Assembly: GCA_019119575.1 (NCBI GenBank)
Contig: DWWT01000008.1
Span: forward strand, 1-64,000
DNA from: Candidatus Enterocloster excrementipullorum
GTDB taxonomy: Bacteria; Bacillota; Clostridia; Lachnospirales; Lachnospiraceae
Direction: 5' to 3'
Length of the DNA stretch: 64,000 nucleotides
In this document: piece by piece, positions 16,922 to 25,656 of the stretch
Layout of the letters: each line of letters starts with the position of its first letter
How positions within the stretch are numbered: the first letter of the stretch is position 1
Program-made: the position numbers and the translations under genes
The notes under the pieces: generated by a model
Seen by the model: only the letters and a program-made list of their open reading frames with translations
What the model was told of the DNA's origin: nothing
Database searches by the model: none

Positions 16922-18019
16922 ATGATTTACAAAGACTTTCAGGGAACCTCCCTCTCCCGGCTGGGCATGGGAAACATGCGCCTGCCGGAGGGACGCGGGG
17001 GCATTGACAAAGAGAAGGCCCAGGCCATCATCGACTGCGCCATGGCCCAGGGCATTAACTATTATGATACCGCCTATGTGTACCACCACGGGGAGTCCGA
17101 GTCCTTCCTGGGGGAGGCCTTAAGCAAATATCCGAGGGAGAGTTATTATCTGGCCACAAAGTTTTACGTGATGGCGAACCCGAATATTGAGGAAATGTTT
17201 GAGGAGCAGTTAAAAAAGCTGCGCACCGATTACATCGATTTTTATCTGCTGCACTGCGTCAACGAGGAGACCATCGGCGCCTATATGGATGAAAAGCGCC
17301 ATTACATAGACTTCCTTTTGGAGCAGAAGGCCAAGGGGCGCATCCGCCACATCGGATTTTCCTCCCACGGAAAGCCGGAGACCCTGAAGCGGTTCCTGGA
17401 ATGGTCGGACGCTTTTGAGTTCGTCCAGATTCAGCTCAATTATCTGGACTGGACCATGCAGGATGCCAAGCGCCAGTATGCGCTCATCGCGGAGCGGGGC
17501 CTTCCCGTATGGGTCATGGAGCCGGTGCGGGGCAGACGCCTGGCAAGCCTGGGCGAGCGGTATGACGCCATGTTAAAGCAGGCGAAGCCCGAGTGGTCCG
17601 TGCCCGCCTGGGCCTTCCACTGGCTGATGGGGCTTCCCAATGTGACCATGATTTTGAGCGGCATGAGCAGCATGGAGCAGATACGGGACAATATCGCCAC
17701 CTTTAAGGAGGAGGCCCCGCTGACTGCGGAGCAGAACATGCTTTTGATGAATATCGCGGCGGGCTATCAGTCCAAGCTGGCCGTGCCCTGCACCGCCTGC
17801 CGGTACTGCTGCGACGGATGTCCCCAGAGGATTGACATTCCCCGGTGGATGAACCTCTACAACGAGCTCTCCCTCACCCACGATAAGGCGGCCTGGGAGC
17901 AGGCTGTGAAGGAATCCTCCGGCCCGGCGGACTGCATCGGCTGCGGCCAGTGCACGGCGCACTGTCCCCAGAGCATTGCCATTCCGGAATATATGAAAAA
18001 ACTCTGCGATTTTCATTAA
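16922..18019 (+). CDS. Aldo/keto reductase with C-terminal 4Fe-4S domain
   Basis: A 365-residue protein. Residues 1-280 form an AKR barrel: LGMGNMRLPEG, YYDTAYVYHHGESE (catalytic Asp and Tyr), LATKFYVM (catalytic Lys) and FYLLHCVNEE (His). Residues 290-360 hold two Cys clusters, CTACRYCCDGCPQ and CIGCGQCTAHCPQ, enough for two 4Fe-4S centres. This fused form is common in anaerobic Clostridia and is thought to couple ferredoxin-type electrons to carbonyl reduction. An in-frame extension upstream is rejected because it overlaps the previous gene; ATG at 16922 follows GGGATGGGAAA, a weak site. Confidence 0.9.
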   Translation: MIYKDFQGTSLSRLGMGNMRLPEGRGGIDKEKAQAIIDCAMAQGINYYDTAYVYHHGESESFLGEALSKYPRESYYLATKFYVMANPNIEEMFEEQLKKLRTDYIDFYLLHCVNEETIGAYMDEKRHYIDFLLEQKAKGRIRHIGFSSHGKPETLKRFLEWSDAFEFVQIQLNYLDWTMQDAKRQYALIAERGLPVWVMEPVRGRRLASLGERYDAMLKQAKPEWSVPAWAFHWLMGLPNVTMILSGMSSMEQIRDNIATFKEEAPLTAEQNMLLMNIAAGYQSKLAVPCTACRYCCDGCPQRIDIPRWMNLYNELSLTHDKAAWEQAVKESSGPADCIGCGQCTAHCPQSIAIPEYMKKLCDFH

Positions 18020-18049
18020 ACGCGGAGCGTGACAGGAGGGAGACATACG

Positions 18050-20350
18050 ATGATTTATATTCCCTGTTATAATGTGCTGACCCTGCCGGACGTATCCTGC
18101 TACTTCCGGCTGGACTATTTAAATGCCATGTCCGACCAGCCGGTGAAGGCGGGGGACAAGGTGTTATTCCTCATGCTGAACAGTGAAAAATCCGAGCACG
18201 AGGACATCAAGGCGGAGGATATCCTTCCCATCGCGGTGCGCGGCGTGGTGGAGAGCATCGACGACCAGTGGGCCCTGGTGCACACCACCAATCGGGTCAA
18301 TCTGGATTCCGTTCAGATTGAGGGAGGAAATTTCCGCCTGGAGATGCGCATGCGGCCGGATATCGACGACCTGGACCCGGATGAAAAGCAGGAGCGCTTC
18401 CAGAAGATGCGCTCGGCCATGCTCCAGGCCTTCCAGGGCGCCCAGTGGATGCAGGGGGAGAGAAGCTACATGCTCCGCTGGAAAAATATGAATGAGATTG
18501 TCACCTTCACCTCCGCCCTGTTAAAAATCAGCAATGAGGAAAAATACGAGATACTGAAGGAGGATTCCATCGCCCGGCGGACGGAGCTCATGGAGAAGGC
18601 CTTCTATGAGGCCTTAGAGCTCTATAAGGTCAGCAGCGAGGCCGCGAACGCCCAGCAGCAGTCCAACGAGAAGCTGTACCGGGAGCAGGCCATCCGGCGG
18701 CAGATTGATTTTCTGCAGAAGGAGCTGGACGACATGCACCCGGAGAATGTGACGGATATCCGAAAATTCGAGCAGAAGCTTAGGGAATCCGGCATGAATG
18801 AGACGGCCAGGGCCGAGGCGGAGAAGGTGTTAAACCGGATGAAGCAGGAGGGGCAGGAAAGCCACGAGTACGGGATGCTCTACGACTATCTGGATTTTGT
18901 CACCAGCCTGTCCTGGAAAAAAGAGGAGGCGGCGGATATCCGCCTGGAGGAGGCCCGGCGGGTCCTGGACGAGGAGCACTTCGGCTTAAAGAAGACGAAG
19001 GAGCGGATTATCCAGCAGATTGCGGTGATGGCTCTGAATAAAAAGCAGGCGGGCTCCATCCTGCTCTTTGTGGGAGCGCCGGGCACGGGCAAGACCAGCA
19101 TCGGTCAAAGCATCGCAAAAGCGCTCCACAGAAAATACGTGCGCATCAGCCTGGGCGGCATCCGGGACGAGGCGGAGATAAGGGGGCACCGGCGCACCTA
19201 CATAGGGGCCATGCCGGGCCGAATTATGGACGGCATCAAGCGCAGCGGAGTCTCCAACCCGGTGATGATCCTGGACGAGGTGGACAAGCTGGCCAGAGAC
19301 TACGCCGGCGACCCTGCCAGCGCCCTTTTGGAGGTGCTGGACCCGGAGCAGAACGCGGCTTTTACGGACCATTATATGAACGTGCCCTATGACCTGTCGG
19401 ATGTGCTCTTTGTCTGCACGGCGAACACCGCGGACACCATTCCGGAGCCCCTGTTAAACCGGATGGAGGTAATCTCTTTCCCGGGATACTCCCTTCTGGA
19501 GAAATTCCAGATTGCCAAAAGGCATCTGCTGCCCAGGGCCATGGAAAAGGCCGGCATCACGGAGGAGAACCTGCAGGTGACGGAGGACGCACTCCGCTCC
19601 CTCATTTCGGACTATACCCGGGAGGCCGGCGTGCGGGGCTTAAAAAACCGTCTGGACACCTTATGCCGGGCGGCGGCGGTGCGGATTGTGTCCGGAGAGG
19701 AGGAGCAGGTCCGCGTCACCCCCGACAAGCTGCGGGAGTTTCTGGAGCTGTCCCCCATCCGCCACGACCATGTGCTTGAGACGAAAAATCCCGGCATTGT
19801 CACCGGCCTTGCCTGGACCCAGGCAGGCGGGGAAATCCTGTTTATCGAGACCTTGTTTACAAAGGGAAGCGGCAGGGTGACAATCACCGGCCAGTTGGGG
19901 GACGTGATGAAGGAGTCGGTGCAGATTGCCGTCAGCCTGGTAAAATCCATGTTCCCCGAGGCAGCGGAGCAATTCGCCCAAAATGACCTTCACATCCATG
20001 TGCCGGCCGGCGCCGTGCCCAAGGACGGCCCCTCTGCGGGCATTACGCTCACCACGGCCCTGGCCTCCCTGGTGACGGGAAAGACCGTGGATCCCGGATA
20101 CGCCATGACCGGGGAGGTGTCCCTGCGGGGCGTCATCATGCCCATCGGCGGCCTCCCGGAAAAGCTGATGGCCGCCCAGAGGGCGGGCGTAAAGCGGGTG
20201 TTTATCCCGGAGGAGAACACGGACGACCTGGCGGACGTGGCCCAGGAGGTGAAGGATGAGCTGGAAATCATCCCCGTGCACCAGGTGCGGGATGTGCTTG
20301 GCCGGGTGGGAATTTTGGATGGAGAGACGGGTTCCGAACTCCGGAATTAA
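18050..20350 (+). CDS. lon: ATP-dependent endopeptidase Lon
   Basis: A 766-residue AAA+ serine protease that degrades misfolded and regulatory proteins in the cytoplasm. Domains in order: Lon substrate-binding region (residues 1-190), a coiled linker (about 190-300), AAA+ module with Walker A GAPGTGKTSIGQ (about 345) and Walker B VMILDEVDKLA, then the protease domain with KDGPSAGITLTTA (catalytic Ser) and GGLPEKLMAAQRAG (catalytic Lys). All catalytic residues are present and length is normal. The ATG chosen follows ACAGGAGGGAG; an upstream GTG in frame has no site. A type III toxin-antitoxin locus begins directly after its stop. Confidence 0.96.
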   Translation: MIYIPCYNVLTLPDVSCYFRLDYLNAMSDQPVKAGDKVLFLMLNSEKSEHEDIKAEDILPIAVRGVVESIDDQWALVHTTNRVNLDSVQIEGGNFRLEMRMRPDIDDLDPDEKQERFQKMRSAMLQAFQGAQWMQGERSYMLRWKNMNEIVTFTSALLKISNEEKYEILKEDSIARRTELMEKAFYEALELYKVSSEAANAQQQSNEKLYREQAIRRQIDFLQKELDDMHPENVTDIRKFEQKLRESGMNETARAEAEKVLNRMKQEGQESHEYGMLYDYLDFVTSLSWKKEEAADIRLEEARRVLDEEHFGLKKTKERIIQQIAVMALNKKQAGSILLFVGAPGTGKTSIGQSIAKALHRKYVRISLGGIRDEAEIRGHRRTYIGAMPGRIMDGIKRSGVSNPVMILDEVDKLARDYAGDPASALLEVLDPEQNAAFTDHYMNVPYDLSDVLFVCTANTADTIPEPLLNRMEVISFPGYSLLEKFQIAKRHLLPRAMEKAGITEENLQVTEDALRSLISDYTREAGVRGLKNRLDTLCRAAAVRIVSGEEEQVRVTPDKLREFLELSPIRHDHVLETKNPGIVTGLAWTQAGGEILFIETLFTKGSGRVTITGQLGDVMKESVQIAVSLVKSMFPEAAEQFAQNDLHIHVPAGAVPKDGPSAGITLTTALASLVTGKTVDPGYAMTGEVSLRGVIMPIGGLPEKLMAAQRAGVKRVFIPEENTDDLADVAQEVKDELEIIPVHQVRDVLGRVGILDGETGSELRN

Positions 20351-20374
20351 TGAAAGGACAAGACAGGAAAATAT

Positions 20375-20403
20375 TTGACATATTTACTGGTGATGCGTAT
20401 AAT
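20375..20403 (+). promoter_or_regulatory. Consensus promoter of the CptI-like RNA antitoxin
   Basis: TTGACA, a 17-nt spacer and TATAAT: a perfect sigma-A match. Transcription would start near 20410, about 25 nt before the first RNA repeat. Such strength fits the need to keep antitoxin RNA in excess of toxin. Confidence 0.88.
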
Positions 20404-20409
20404 AATAGT

Positions 20410-20560
20410 AACAGGTAGGCAACTACCTTGAGAAGTAGCCCGCTCCCGGTCATGCGGAATATAAATAGACCGTGGAAACGTAGTTCGCTTCCGGCCATGC
20501 GAATAATAAATAGGCCGTGAAAAAGTTTTTAAGCCCCTTGTCTGAAAAGGCAGGGGGCTT
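20410..20560 (+). ncRNA. cptI: CptI/ToxI-like RNA antitoxin with two 45-nt repeats
   Basis: Two tandem 45-nt repeats, 20435-20479 and 20480-20524, match at most positions. Each contains CCGG(T/C)CATGCG, an A+T-rich run and ATAG(A/G)CCGTG. The stem is CGGTC/GACCG in the first and CGGCC/GGCCG in the second, a compensatory T-A to C-G change that supports a real RNA helix. A 5-bp hairpin with a GCAA loop (GGTAGGCAACTACC) precedes them. The repeats run into a terminator and then the toxin gene. This is the layout of type III systems, where the toxin cuts the precursor into repeat units that fold and inhibit it. The 45-nt, two-unit form fits the CptIN family as I remember it from Eubacterium rectale. 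Confidence 0.85.
20531..20560 (+). terminator. Leaky terminator between RNA antitoxin and toxin
   Basis: AAGCCCCTTGTC pairs with GGCAGGGGGCTT in a 12-bp stem with two wobble pairs and a 6-nt loop. The tail AACTTTATAA has few T's, so partial read-through into the toxin gene is expected. Confidence 0.8.
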
Positions 20561-20584
20561 AACTTTATAAGGGGGAGCTGCCGT

Positions 20585-21115
20585 TTGGAGATTTTATCCG
20601 GATACCTATATTTTGTTTCTAATGATTTTTTTGTGAAGATACAAGATCCTTATTTGAAAATTAATTATGAGAATACAAAACGTCCTCATTACTTTGCCTT
20701 AAAGGACAAGCACACAGAGCTGTACTGGTTGGTTCCCTGCAGCTCCAAGGTTGAAAAATTTGAACGTCTGCTACAGAAAAAGCGGGAACAGCATAAGCCC
20801 ACAGATACCATTAAAATTGTAAGAATTTTTGGCCGGGAAACAGTGCTTCTGTTCCAAGGTATGTTCCCTGTAATTGACAAGTATATAGATGGTCAATATA
20901 GCAAGGGCGGTCAGCCCGTAAGGATAGCGAATCCCAAGATAATACAGGAAATGGAAAAGAATGCAAAGAAGATTATTAATCTATTGCACAGAGGGGTTCG
21001 CTTTACACCGACGCAACCGGACGCAGTCAGAATTGAAAAAATTATGTTGACAGAATTACGGGAAACAGGAGAAAGTTCCGTAGCTGTCGATACAACAAGC
21101 GCATTAGAACCGTAA
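20585..21115 (+). CDS. cptN: Type III toxin, ToxN/CptN-like endoribonuclease
   Basis: A 176-residue protein started by TTG after a GGGGGAGC site. It begins MEILSGYLYFVSNDFF and has the core RRPHYFALKD-like segment (KRPHYFALKDKHTELYWLVP), then PCSSKVEKFERL, KIVRIFGRETVLLFQGMFPV and LLHRGVRFTPTQPDAVRIE. These recall ToxN/AbiQ-family RNases, nearest to CptN by memory. The position behind a promoter, RNA repeats and a terminator makes the call strong. Type III toxins cut mRNA at A-rich sites and several give phage defence by abortive infection. The last 15 residues (after LTELRE) look like an unconserved tail. Confidence 0.88.
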   Translation: MEILSGYLYFVSNDFFVKIQDPYLKINYENTKRPHYFALKDKHTELYWLVPCSSKVEKFERLLQKKREQHKPTDTIKIVRIFGRETVLLFQGMFPVIDKYIDGQYSKGGQPVRIANPKIIQEMEKNAKKIINLLHRGVRFTPTQPDAVRIEKIMLTELRETGESSVAVDTTSALEP

Positions 21116-21166
21116 CAGCAGCCACAAAAAATTACGTTTGGATATAGACGCTCATTTCCCCAATGA

Positions 21167-21562
21167 GAGGAGATTGCCCGTCTCTTTGCCGTCAACTTCT
21201 TCGGCCCCGGAGCGCTGATCAATAAGGAGTGCGGGCCCATCGGCATACGGGTTCTGACCGTGGAGCCGGGGGCCTTCCGCACCGGCTTCTTCGACGCCCT
21301 GCATGGGACGAAGCAAAACATCGCGGACTATGGGGAGACAGCCGGCCGCATGCATCTGGAAAATCTGGAGAACCATCATGACCAGCCGGGAAACCCGGAT
21401 AAGGCTGGGGAAGTGCTGGTGAAACTGATAAACAGCGGGCAATGTCCCCAGAGGTTCGCCCTTGGAAGCGATTCCGCAAGAGAAATCCGCAGGGAGTATG
21501 AAAACAGGCTTGCAGAGCTCGCCAAGTGGGAAGCGCTCAGCAGAGAGAGCGATTTTGATTGA
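21167..21562 (+). pseudogene. Short-chain dehydrogenase remnant
   Basis: The frame encodes ARLFAVNFFGPGALINKECG directly joined to PIGIRVLTVEPGAFRTGFF and a normal C-terminal region of a classical SDR. The N-terminal Rossmann glycine motif is missing. The catalytic S-x12-Y-x3-K region, which should lie between VNFFG and the IRV strand, has been deleted. No start codon or ribosome site is seen. This is a dead gene with at least two deletions. A flavodoxin remnant nearby suggests both belonged to a former redox cluster. Confidence 0.75.
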
Positions 21563-21577
21563 AAAAACAGAGATAGC

Positions 21578-21910
21578 TTAGAGGCGATTCTTGTCGCCCC
21601 ATTCGCACATTCCGTCCAAAATAGGAATAAGGGATTTTCCACGCTCCGTGAGGCTGTATTCCACTTTGGGCGGAATCTGCGGGTATTCCTCCCGGTGGAC
21701 AAGCTGGTCGGCCTCCAGCTCTTTCAGCGTGGAGCTCAACGTCTTGTAGGAGATTTCGCCGATATACTTCTTCATTTCATTGAATCGTACGACTCCGAAT
21801 TCCATCAAGGTATATAATATCGTCATTTTATATTTCCCGTTAATCAATGAAAGCGTGTAGCTGAATCCGGTGGAACTTAGGCATTCATCTGCGATGCATC
21901 GCTTGCTCAT
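21578..21910 (-). CDS. HxlR-family transcriptional regulator
   Basis: A 110-residue winged-helix protein. The family pattern is clear: LINGKYKMTILYTLMEFGVVRFNE, then SYKTLSSTLKELEADQLVHR (recognition helix) and PKVEYSLTERGKSLIPIL (wing). HxlR proteins act as dimers and often sense electrophiles or redox stress. It is divergent from a flavodoxin remnant and an FMN reductase. An inverted repeat lies between them. The start follows AAAGGAGAG. Confidence 0.92.
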   Translation of the reverse strand: MSKRCIADECLSSTGFSYTLSLINGKYKMTILYTLMEFGVVRFNEMKKYIGEISYKTLSSTLKELEADQLVHREEYPQIPPKVEYSLTERGKSLIPILDGMCEWGDKNRL

Positions 21911-21930
21911 TTTACACTCTCCTTTAGGTT

Positions 21931-21955
21931 AGTATCGCACTTTCATGTGCGTACT
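21931..21955. promoter_or_regulatory. Inverted repeat, probable HxlR operator
   Basis: AGTA-t-CGCAC, six bases, GTGCG-TACT. It lies 21-45 bases upstream of the regulator start, in the region shared with the divergent flavodoxin genes. Binding by the HxlR protein is inferred. Confidence 0.55.
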
Positions 21956-22040
21956 TGTTTTTCGTTTTATTCTTGCTATGATTATAATATCAGTAGCGGG
22001 AGAAGTCAATCCCGCGGTAATCATAAGGAGGTAAGATTTA

Positions 22041-22304
22041 ATGAGCAAGAAAATCGTTGTAATTACCGGAAGTCCCAGAAAAAACGGCAACAGTTTTGCC
22101 ATGACCGAGGCCTTCATCAAGGAAGCGGAGGCAAAGGGCCACAGCGTCACGCGGTTTGATGCCGCCGAAATGCACGTGGGCGGCTGCCATGCCTGAGAGA
22201 CCTGCTATAAGACGGGCAAGGCCTGTTCCTTTGACGACGATTTCAATTTGATAGCACCTGCTATTCTGGACGCCGATGCGGTCGTATTTTCCATGCCAGT
22301 ATAG
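22041..22304 (+). pseudogene. Flavodoxin/FMN-reductase gene with internal TGA and truncated end
   Basis: Reads MSKKIVVITGSPRKNGNS, an FMN phosphate loop, then GGCHA, TGA at 22194-22196, ETCYKTGKACSFDDDFNLI and DADAVVFSMPV followed by TAG. The TGA replaces the first Cys of the expected C-x2-C-like cluster (one base from TGC). The gene is then cut at the strand where SMPVYW is expected, and the next gene begins 34 bases later. A strong AAGGAGGT site remains at the start, so a 51-residue peptide may still be made. Confidence 0.8.
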
Positions 22305-22337
22305 CGGAAAAGATTTGAGAGGAAGGGAGTGATTGCG

Positions 22338-22889
22338 GTGGGTAAGAAAATTGTGATACTGAACGGAAGTCCCCGCAGGAAAGGCAACACGTCCATGCTT
22401 GTAAAGGCATTTGCCGAGGGCGCAGAGAGCGCGGGAAATACGGTGACGGAGTTTTTCCTTGACGGCATGGATATTCACGGCTGCAAGGGGTGCTTCGGTG
22501 GGCACAGCGGGAAAGAATGTCCCTGCGTGCAGAAGGATGATATGGCGCAGATTTATCCGGCGGTAAAGGACTGCGATGTGATGGTGCTGGCGTCTCCGCT
22601 CTATTACTGGAATATGAGCGGCCAGCTTAGGACCGCCGTTGACCGCCTGTTTGCTCTGGAGGAAGGAGACGGCAATCTCCTCAGAGGGCATGACCGGGCC
22701 TGCGCGCTGCTGATGGCCGCAGAAGGCCATGGATTTGAAGACGTGCTTACCTATTATGACCACCTGATGGAGCATCTGCGCTGGAAAAATCTCGGCCATG
22801 TACTTGCCGGCGGGAATATGAATACCGGCGACATCAACGGAAAGCCTGAACTTAAGGCCGCCTATGACCTTGGAAAATCCATTCAGTAA
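22338..22889 (+). CDS. NADPH-dependent FMN reductase / flavodoxin-family protein
   Basis: A 183-residue flavoprotein beginning GKKIVILNGSPRRKGNTSML. The Cys-containing segment GCKGCFGGHSGKECPC follows near residue 50 and ASPLYYWNMSGQLRTAVDRL is the second FMN contact. GTG at 22338 is chosen because GGAAGGGAG lies nine bases upstream; a GTG nine bases earlier falls inside that site. The gene is related to the broken flavodoxin before it, so the pair may be an old duplication of which one copy died. Confidence 0.85.
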   Translation: MGKKIVILNGSPRRKGNTSMLVKAFAEGAESAGNTVTEFFLDGMDIHGCKGCFGGHSGKECPCVQKDDMAQIYPAVKDCDVMVLASPLYYWNMSGQLRTAVDRLFALEEGDGNLLRGHDRACALLMAAEGHGFEDVLTYYDHLMEHLRWKNLGHVLAGGNMNTGDINGKPELKAAYDLGKSIQ

Positions 22890-22890
22890 T

Positions 22891-23100
22891 TCAGGCGGCA
22901 AATATTCCGTTAAAGCTGCAAAAATGCATGAAGAATCCAATCAGGAAAAAGGACAGGATCAGGATGACCCAGATAGGTTCGCTCTCCCTGCGCCTGTCGG
23001 GGGCGGCCTGAACATTTCCGGTCTCAGGGTCCAAGTACACGGTCACCTGTTGGCCTACCGTGTAGTGCTTGCCCCAACTGTCCGCAAAGCTGCGTAAAAC
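22891..23100 (-). pseudogene. C-terminal remnant of a DUF3592-like membrane protein
   Basis: On the minus strand 69 open codons read VLRSFADSWGKHYTVGQQV, VTVYLDPETGNVQA and the hydrophobic EPIWVILILSFFLIGFFM. The V-G-x-x-V-x-V-Y-x-D/N-P pattern with a following transmembrane helix is that of DUF3592 proteins. There is no start; an in-frame stop lies directly upstream. A gene fragment, convergent with the FMN reductase. Confidence 0.55.
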
Positions 23101-23133
23101 TTATGGGGAGGCCGTCAGCACATTCCCCATACG

Positions 23134-23161
23134 TTGACATTGGTACGCCGTATGATATGAT
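23134..23161 (+). promoter_or_regulatory. Promoter of the flavin reductase gene
   Basis: TTGACA (23134-23139), 16-nt spacer, TATGAT (23156-23161), 30 bases before the start codon. Confidence 0.6.
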
Positions 23162-23191
23162 AATACTATAATAATGACGGGAGGAGCTGCT

Positions 23192-23725
23192 ATGAAAGAA
23201 AAAATCAATATTGCGGAATATTCGGAAAAAATTATAGAGGCCTTGCCAAAGGGCATCCTTCTGAATTCCAAACACACAAAGTTCAACAGCATGGTGATTG
23301 GATGGGGCGGGCTTGGCACGGTATGGGGGAGACCCACATTTACCGTATATGTCCGGGAGCACCGCTATACAAAAGCACAGCTTGACGCGACAGGGGAATT
23401 TACTGTCAGTATTCCGGCAGATGGAATCATTCCATCGATAGCAAAAATATGCGGTACGCAGTCCGGGCGTGATGTTGATAAAGAAACGGCAGCGCATTTG
23501 ACTTTGGAACCGCCGGAAGTGGTACATGTGCCTGGGATCCGGGAATATCCGCTGACTCTGGAATGCAGGATTTTGTATTCACAGAAACAAGAACTGGAAA
23601 AACTTCCAAAAGATATAAGGGAGCAGATGTATCCGCAGGATGTTGATGGAACATACTGCATGGCAAATCGGGATGCGCATACGGCGTATATTGGCGAAAT
23701 CGTTGCGGCCTACATGATCAGGTAA
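23192..23725 (+). CDS. Flavin reductase family protein (FMN-binding split barrel)
   Basis: A 177-residue protein. KGILLNSKHTKFNSMVIGWG and TFTVYVREHRYT are the FMN-binding strands of the flavin-reductase-like split barrel, and the C-terminus NRDAHTAYIGEIVAAY is typical of the clostridial group. It has its own promoter and a GGGAGGAG site; an ATG 18 bases upstream is too close to the promoter to be preferred. A G+C-rich hairpin without T's (23762-23794) follows and may end transcription. Role is likely NAD(P)H or ferredoxin-linked flavin chemistry. Confidence 0.85.
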   Translation: MKEKINIAEYSEKIIEALPKGILLNSKHTKFNSMVIGWGGLGTVWGRPTFTVYVREHRYTKAQLDATGEFTVSIPADGIIPSIAKICGTQSGRDVDKETAAHLTLEPPEVVHVPGIREYPLTLECRILYSQKQELEKLPKDIREQMYPQDVDGTYCMANRDAHTAYIGEIVAAYMIR

Positions 23726-23867
23726 GCTGCGCATGTCCAGATAGATCGGCGTATTCTGCAGAGCCGCCGGCACCCGTTTTACGGATGTCGGCGGCTTACG
23801 GACTTTCACAGTCTGCTGAAATTTGCGTCAAAGAAGCCCGCGCCTCCTTCCCACATTCCAATGCAGG

Positions 23868-25656
23868 TCATTCAAATTTTCTGTCATACAAAAGCGCGGC
23901 GATGAGCACCACGAAGCAGGAGCCGGCATTGTGCACCAGGGCGCCGGTAGTAGGCGTCAGCAGCTCAAAAAGGGAGGCCGTGATGGCCGCAAAGTTGATG
24001 CACATGGACAGGGCGATGCTGCATTTGATTGTTTTTACCGTAGCGTTGGACAGCCGTTTTAAATACGGGATTTTGGAAATGTCATCGCTCATTAAGGCAA
24101 TGTCGGCGGCCTCCACCGCGATATCGCTCCCCATGCTTCCCATCGCCACGCTGACGTCCGCGGTTTTTAGGGCCGGGGCATCATTGACCCCATCGCCGAT
24201 CATGCAGACGATGCGCCGCGCGCGTTGCAGTTCTTCAATATTCTTCACCTTTTCTTCGGGCAGAAGTTCTGCCCGCACTTCCGATATACCCACTTTTTCA
24301 GCAAAATAATCGGCGGTCTTCTGATTGTCCCCGGTGAGCAGCACCGTGCGGGTGTGCATGGCGGCCAGGCGGGATACCATATCCGCCGCCTCCAGGCGGA
24401 GGACATCGGCCAGGGCGATGATGCCGATGCACACGCGCTCCCGCGCCGTCAGGATGGAAGCCTTCCCCTGGAGACGCAGGGTTTCCAGGGCAGAGTGAAT
24501 TTCATCGGGGACAGGGATGCCGTTTTCCTCCAAAAATTGTTCGCTTCCGCAGTGAATCGGCTGGTTTTCTACTTCCGCGTAAATCCCGCGTCCGGCGGTC
24601 ATCTGAAAGGCAGCGGCCTCCGCAAGAGGAAGCCCTCTTTCCCGCGCGCAGGCCGTGATGGCCTTTCCCAGCGGGTGTTCGCTTTTTGCCTCGGCCGAGG
24701 CGGCGAGGGAGAGAAGGCGCTCCCGGCTGACCGTCCTGTCAAAGGGCAGGACATCGCTGACATCCAGGCGGCCGTAGGTCAGGGTGCCGGTCTTGTCAAA
24801 AGCAAGGGTGTCCACCTTTCCCATTTTTTCCAGGGCCTCGCCGGATTTAATGATGACGCCGTGCTTGGTGGCCTGCCCGATAGCGGCCATGACAGCGGTG
24901 GGTGTGGCCAGCACCAGGGCGCAGGGGCAGAAAACCACCAGAACCGTGACGGCGGTTACGATGTTGCCCGTCCCGAAATAGGCCGCGATGGCAATGAGAA
25001 GGGCCACCGGCACCAGCCAGCTCGCGCAGCGGTCCGCGATGCGCTGCATGGGAGCCTGCTTATTCTCCGCCTCCTGTACCATGCGGATCAGCTTCTGCAG
25101 GGAGCTGTCTTCCCCTACCTTTGTGGCGGTGATATCGATGGAGCCGAACCGGTTGATGGTTCCGCAGAATACCTCATCGCCGATTCCCTTGTCCACGGGG
25201 AGGGATTCTCCGGTCATAATCGACTGGTCAACGGAGGTTTCCCCGCCTGCAATGATTCCGTCCACCGGGATGCTTTCCCCGGGGAGAATCCTAAGAAGGT
25301 CGCCCTTCTTAATTTCTTCCGCGGAGACCATCTCCTCTCTGCCGTCCCGCAGTCTGCGCCCCATCGCCGGGGCCAGGCTGATGAGCTTTTTCAAGCCTTT
25401 CTTGGCCTGGTTGGTGGTGGCTTCTTCCAGGAGCGCGCCGATGGCCATGATAAAAGCGACCTCCCCGGCTGCAAACAGATCCCCGATGGCGATAGCAGCA
25501 AACATTGCGATGCTGATTAAAAGGGCGGATGAAATCTTGCTGATGCCGGGATTATGGATAATCCGCCAGGTGCGGCGCCAAATCCATGAGCAGAAAGGCG
25601 CCCCCCACGATTGTCATGGGAAGCCCGGCCAGAAAGTCATTGAGTTTTTTTACCAT
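23868..25656 (-). pseudogene. Heavy-metal P1B-type ATPase gene with a frameshifting deletion near its 5' end
   Basis: The 5' part starts at 25656 with GGGAGGGAC and reads MVKKLNDFLAGLPMTIVGGA, DLAPHLADYP, stop. The rest, in another frame, resumes as WRIIHNPGISKISSALLISI and runs to 23868. It holds MTGES, the metal-site CPC in VVFCPCALVLATPT, the phosphorylation site DKTGTLT, HPLGKAI and GDGVNDAPAL. Compared with normal pumps the bridge between DLAPHLA and WRIIHNP, about one transmembrane helix, is gone and the frame is shifted. A 545-residue product could start inside, at 25505, but would lack the first two membrane helices. Ion could be Zn/Cd or Cu. Confidence 0.8.

Noticed and set aside
22194..22196. 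Selenocysteine codon in the flavodoxin remnant
   Set aside because: The gene is truncated with another stop about 100 bases later, so a plain nonsense mutation is simpler; kept only as a low-interest finding.
24225..25520. A 431-codon open frame on the plus strand
   Set aside because: It is antisense to the metal ATPase body, has no ribosome site and no protein-like pattern; an effect of G+C-rich codons.
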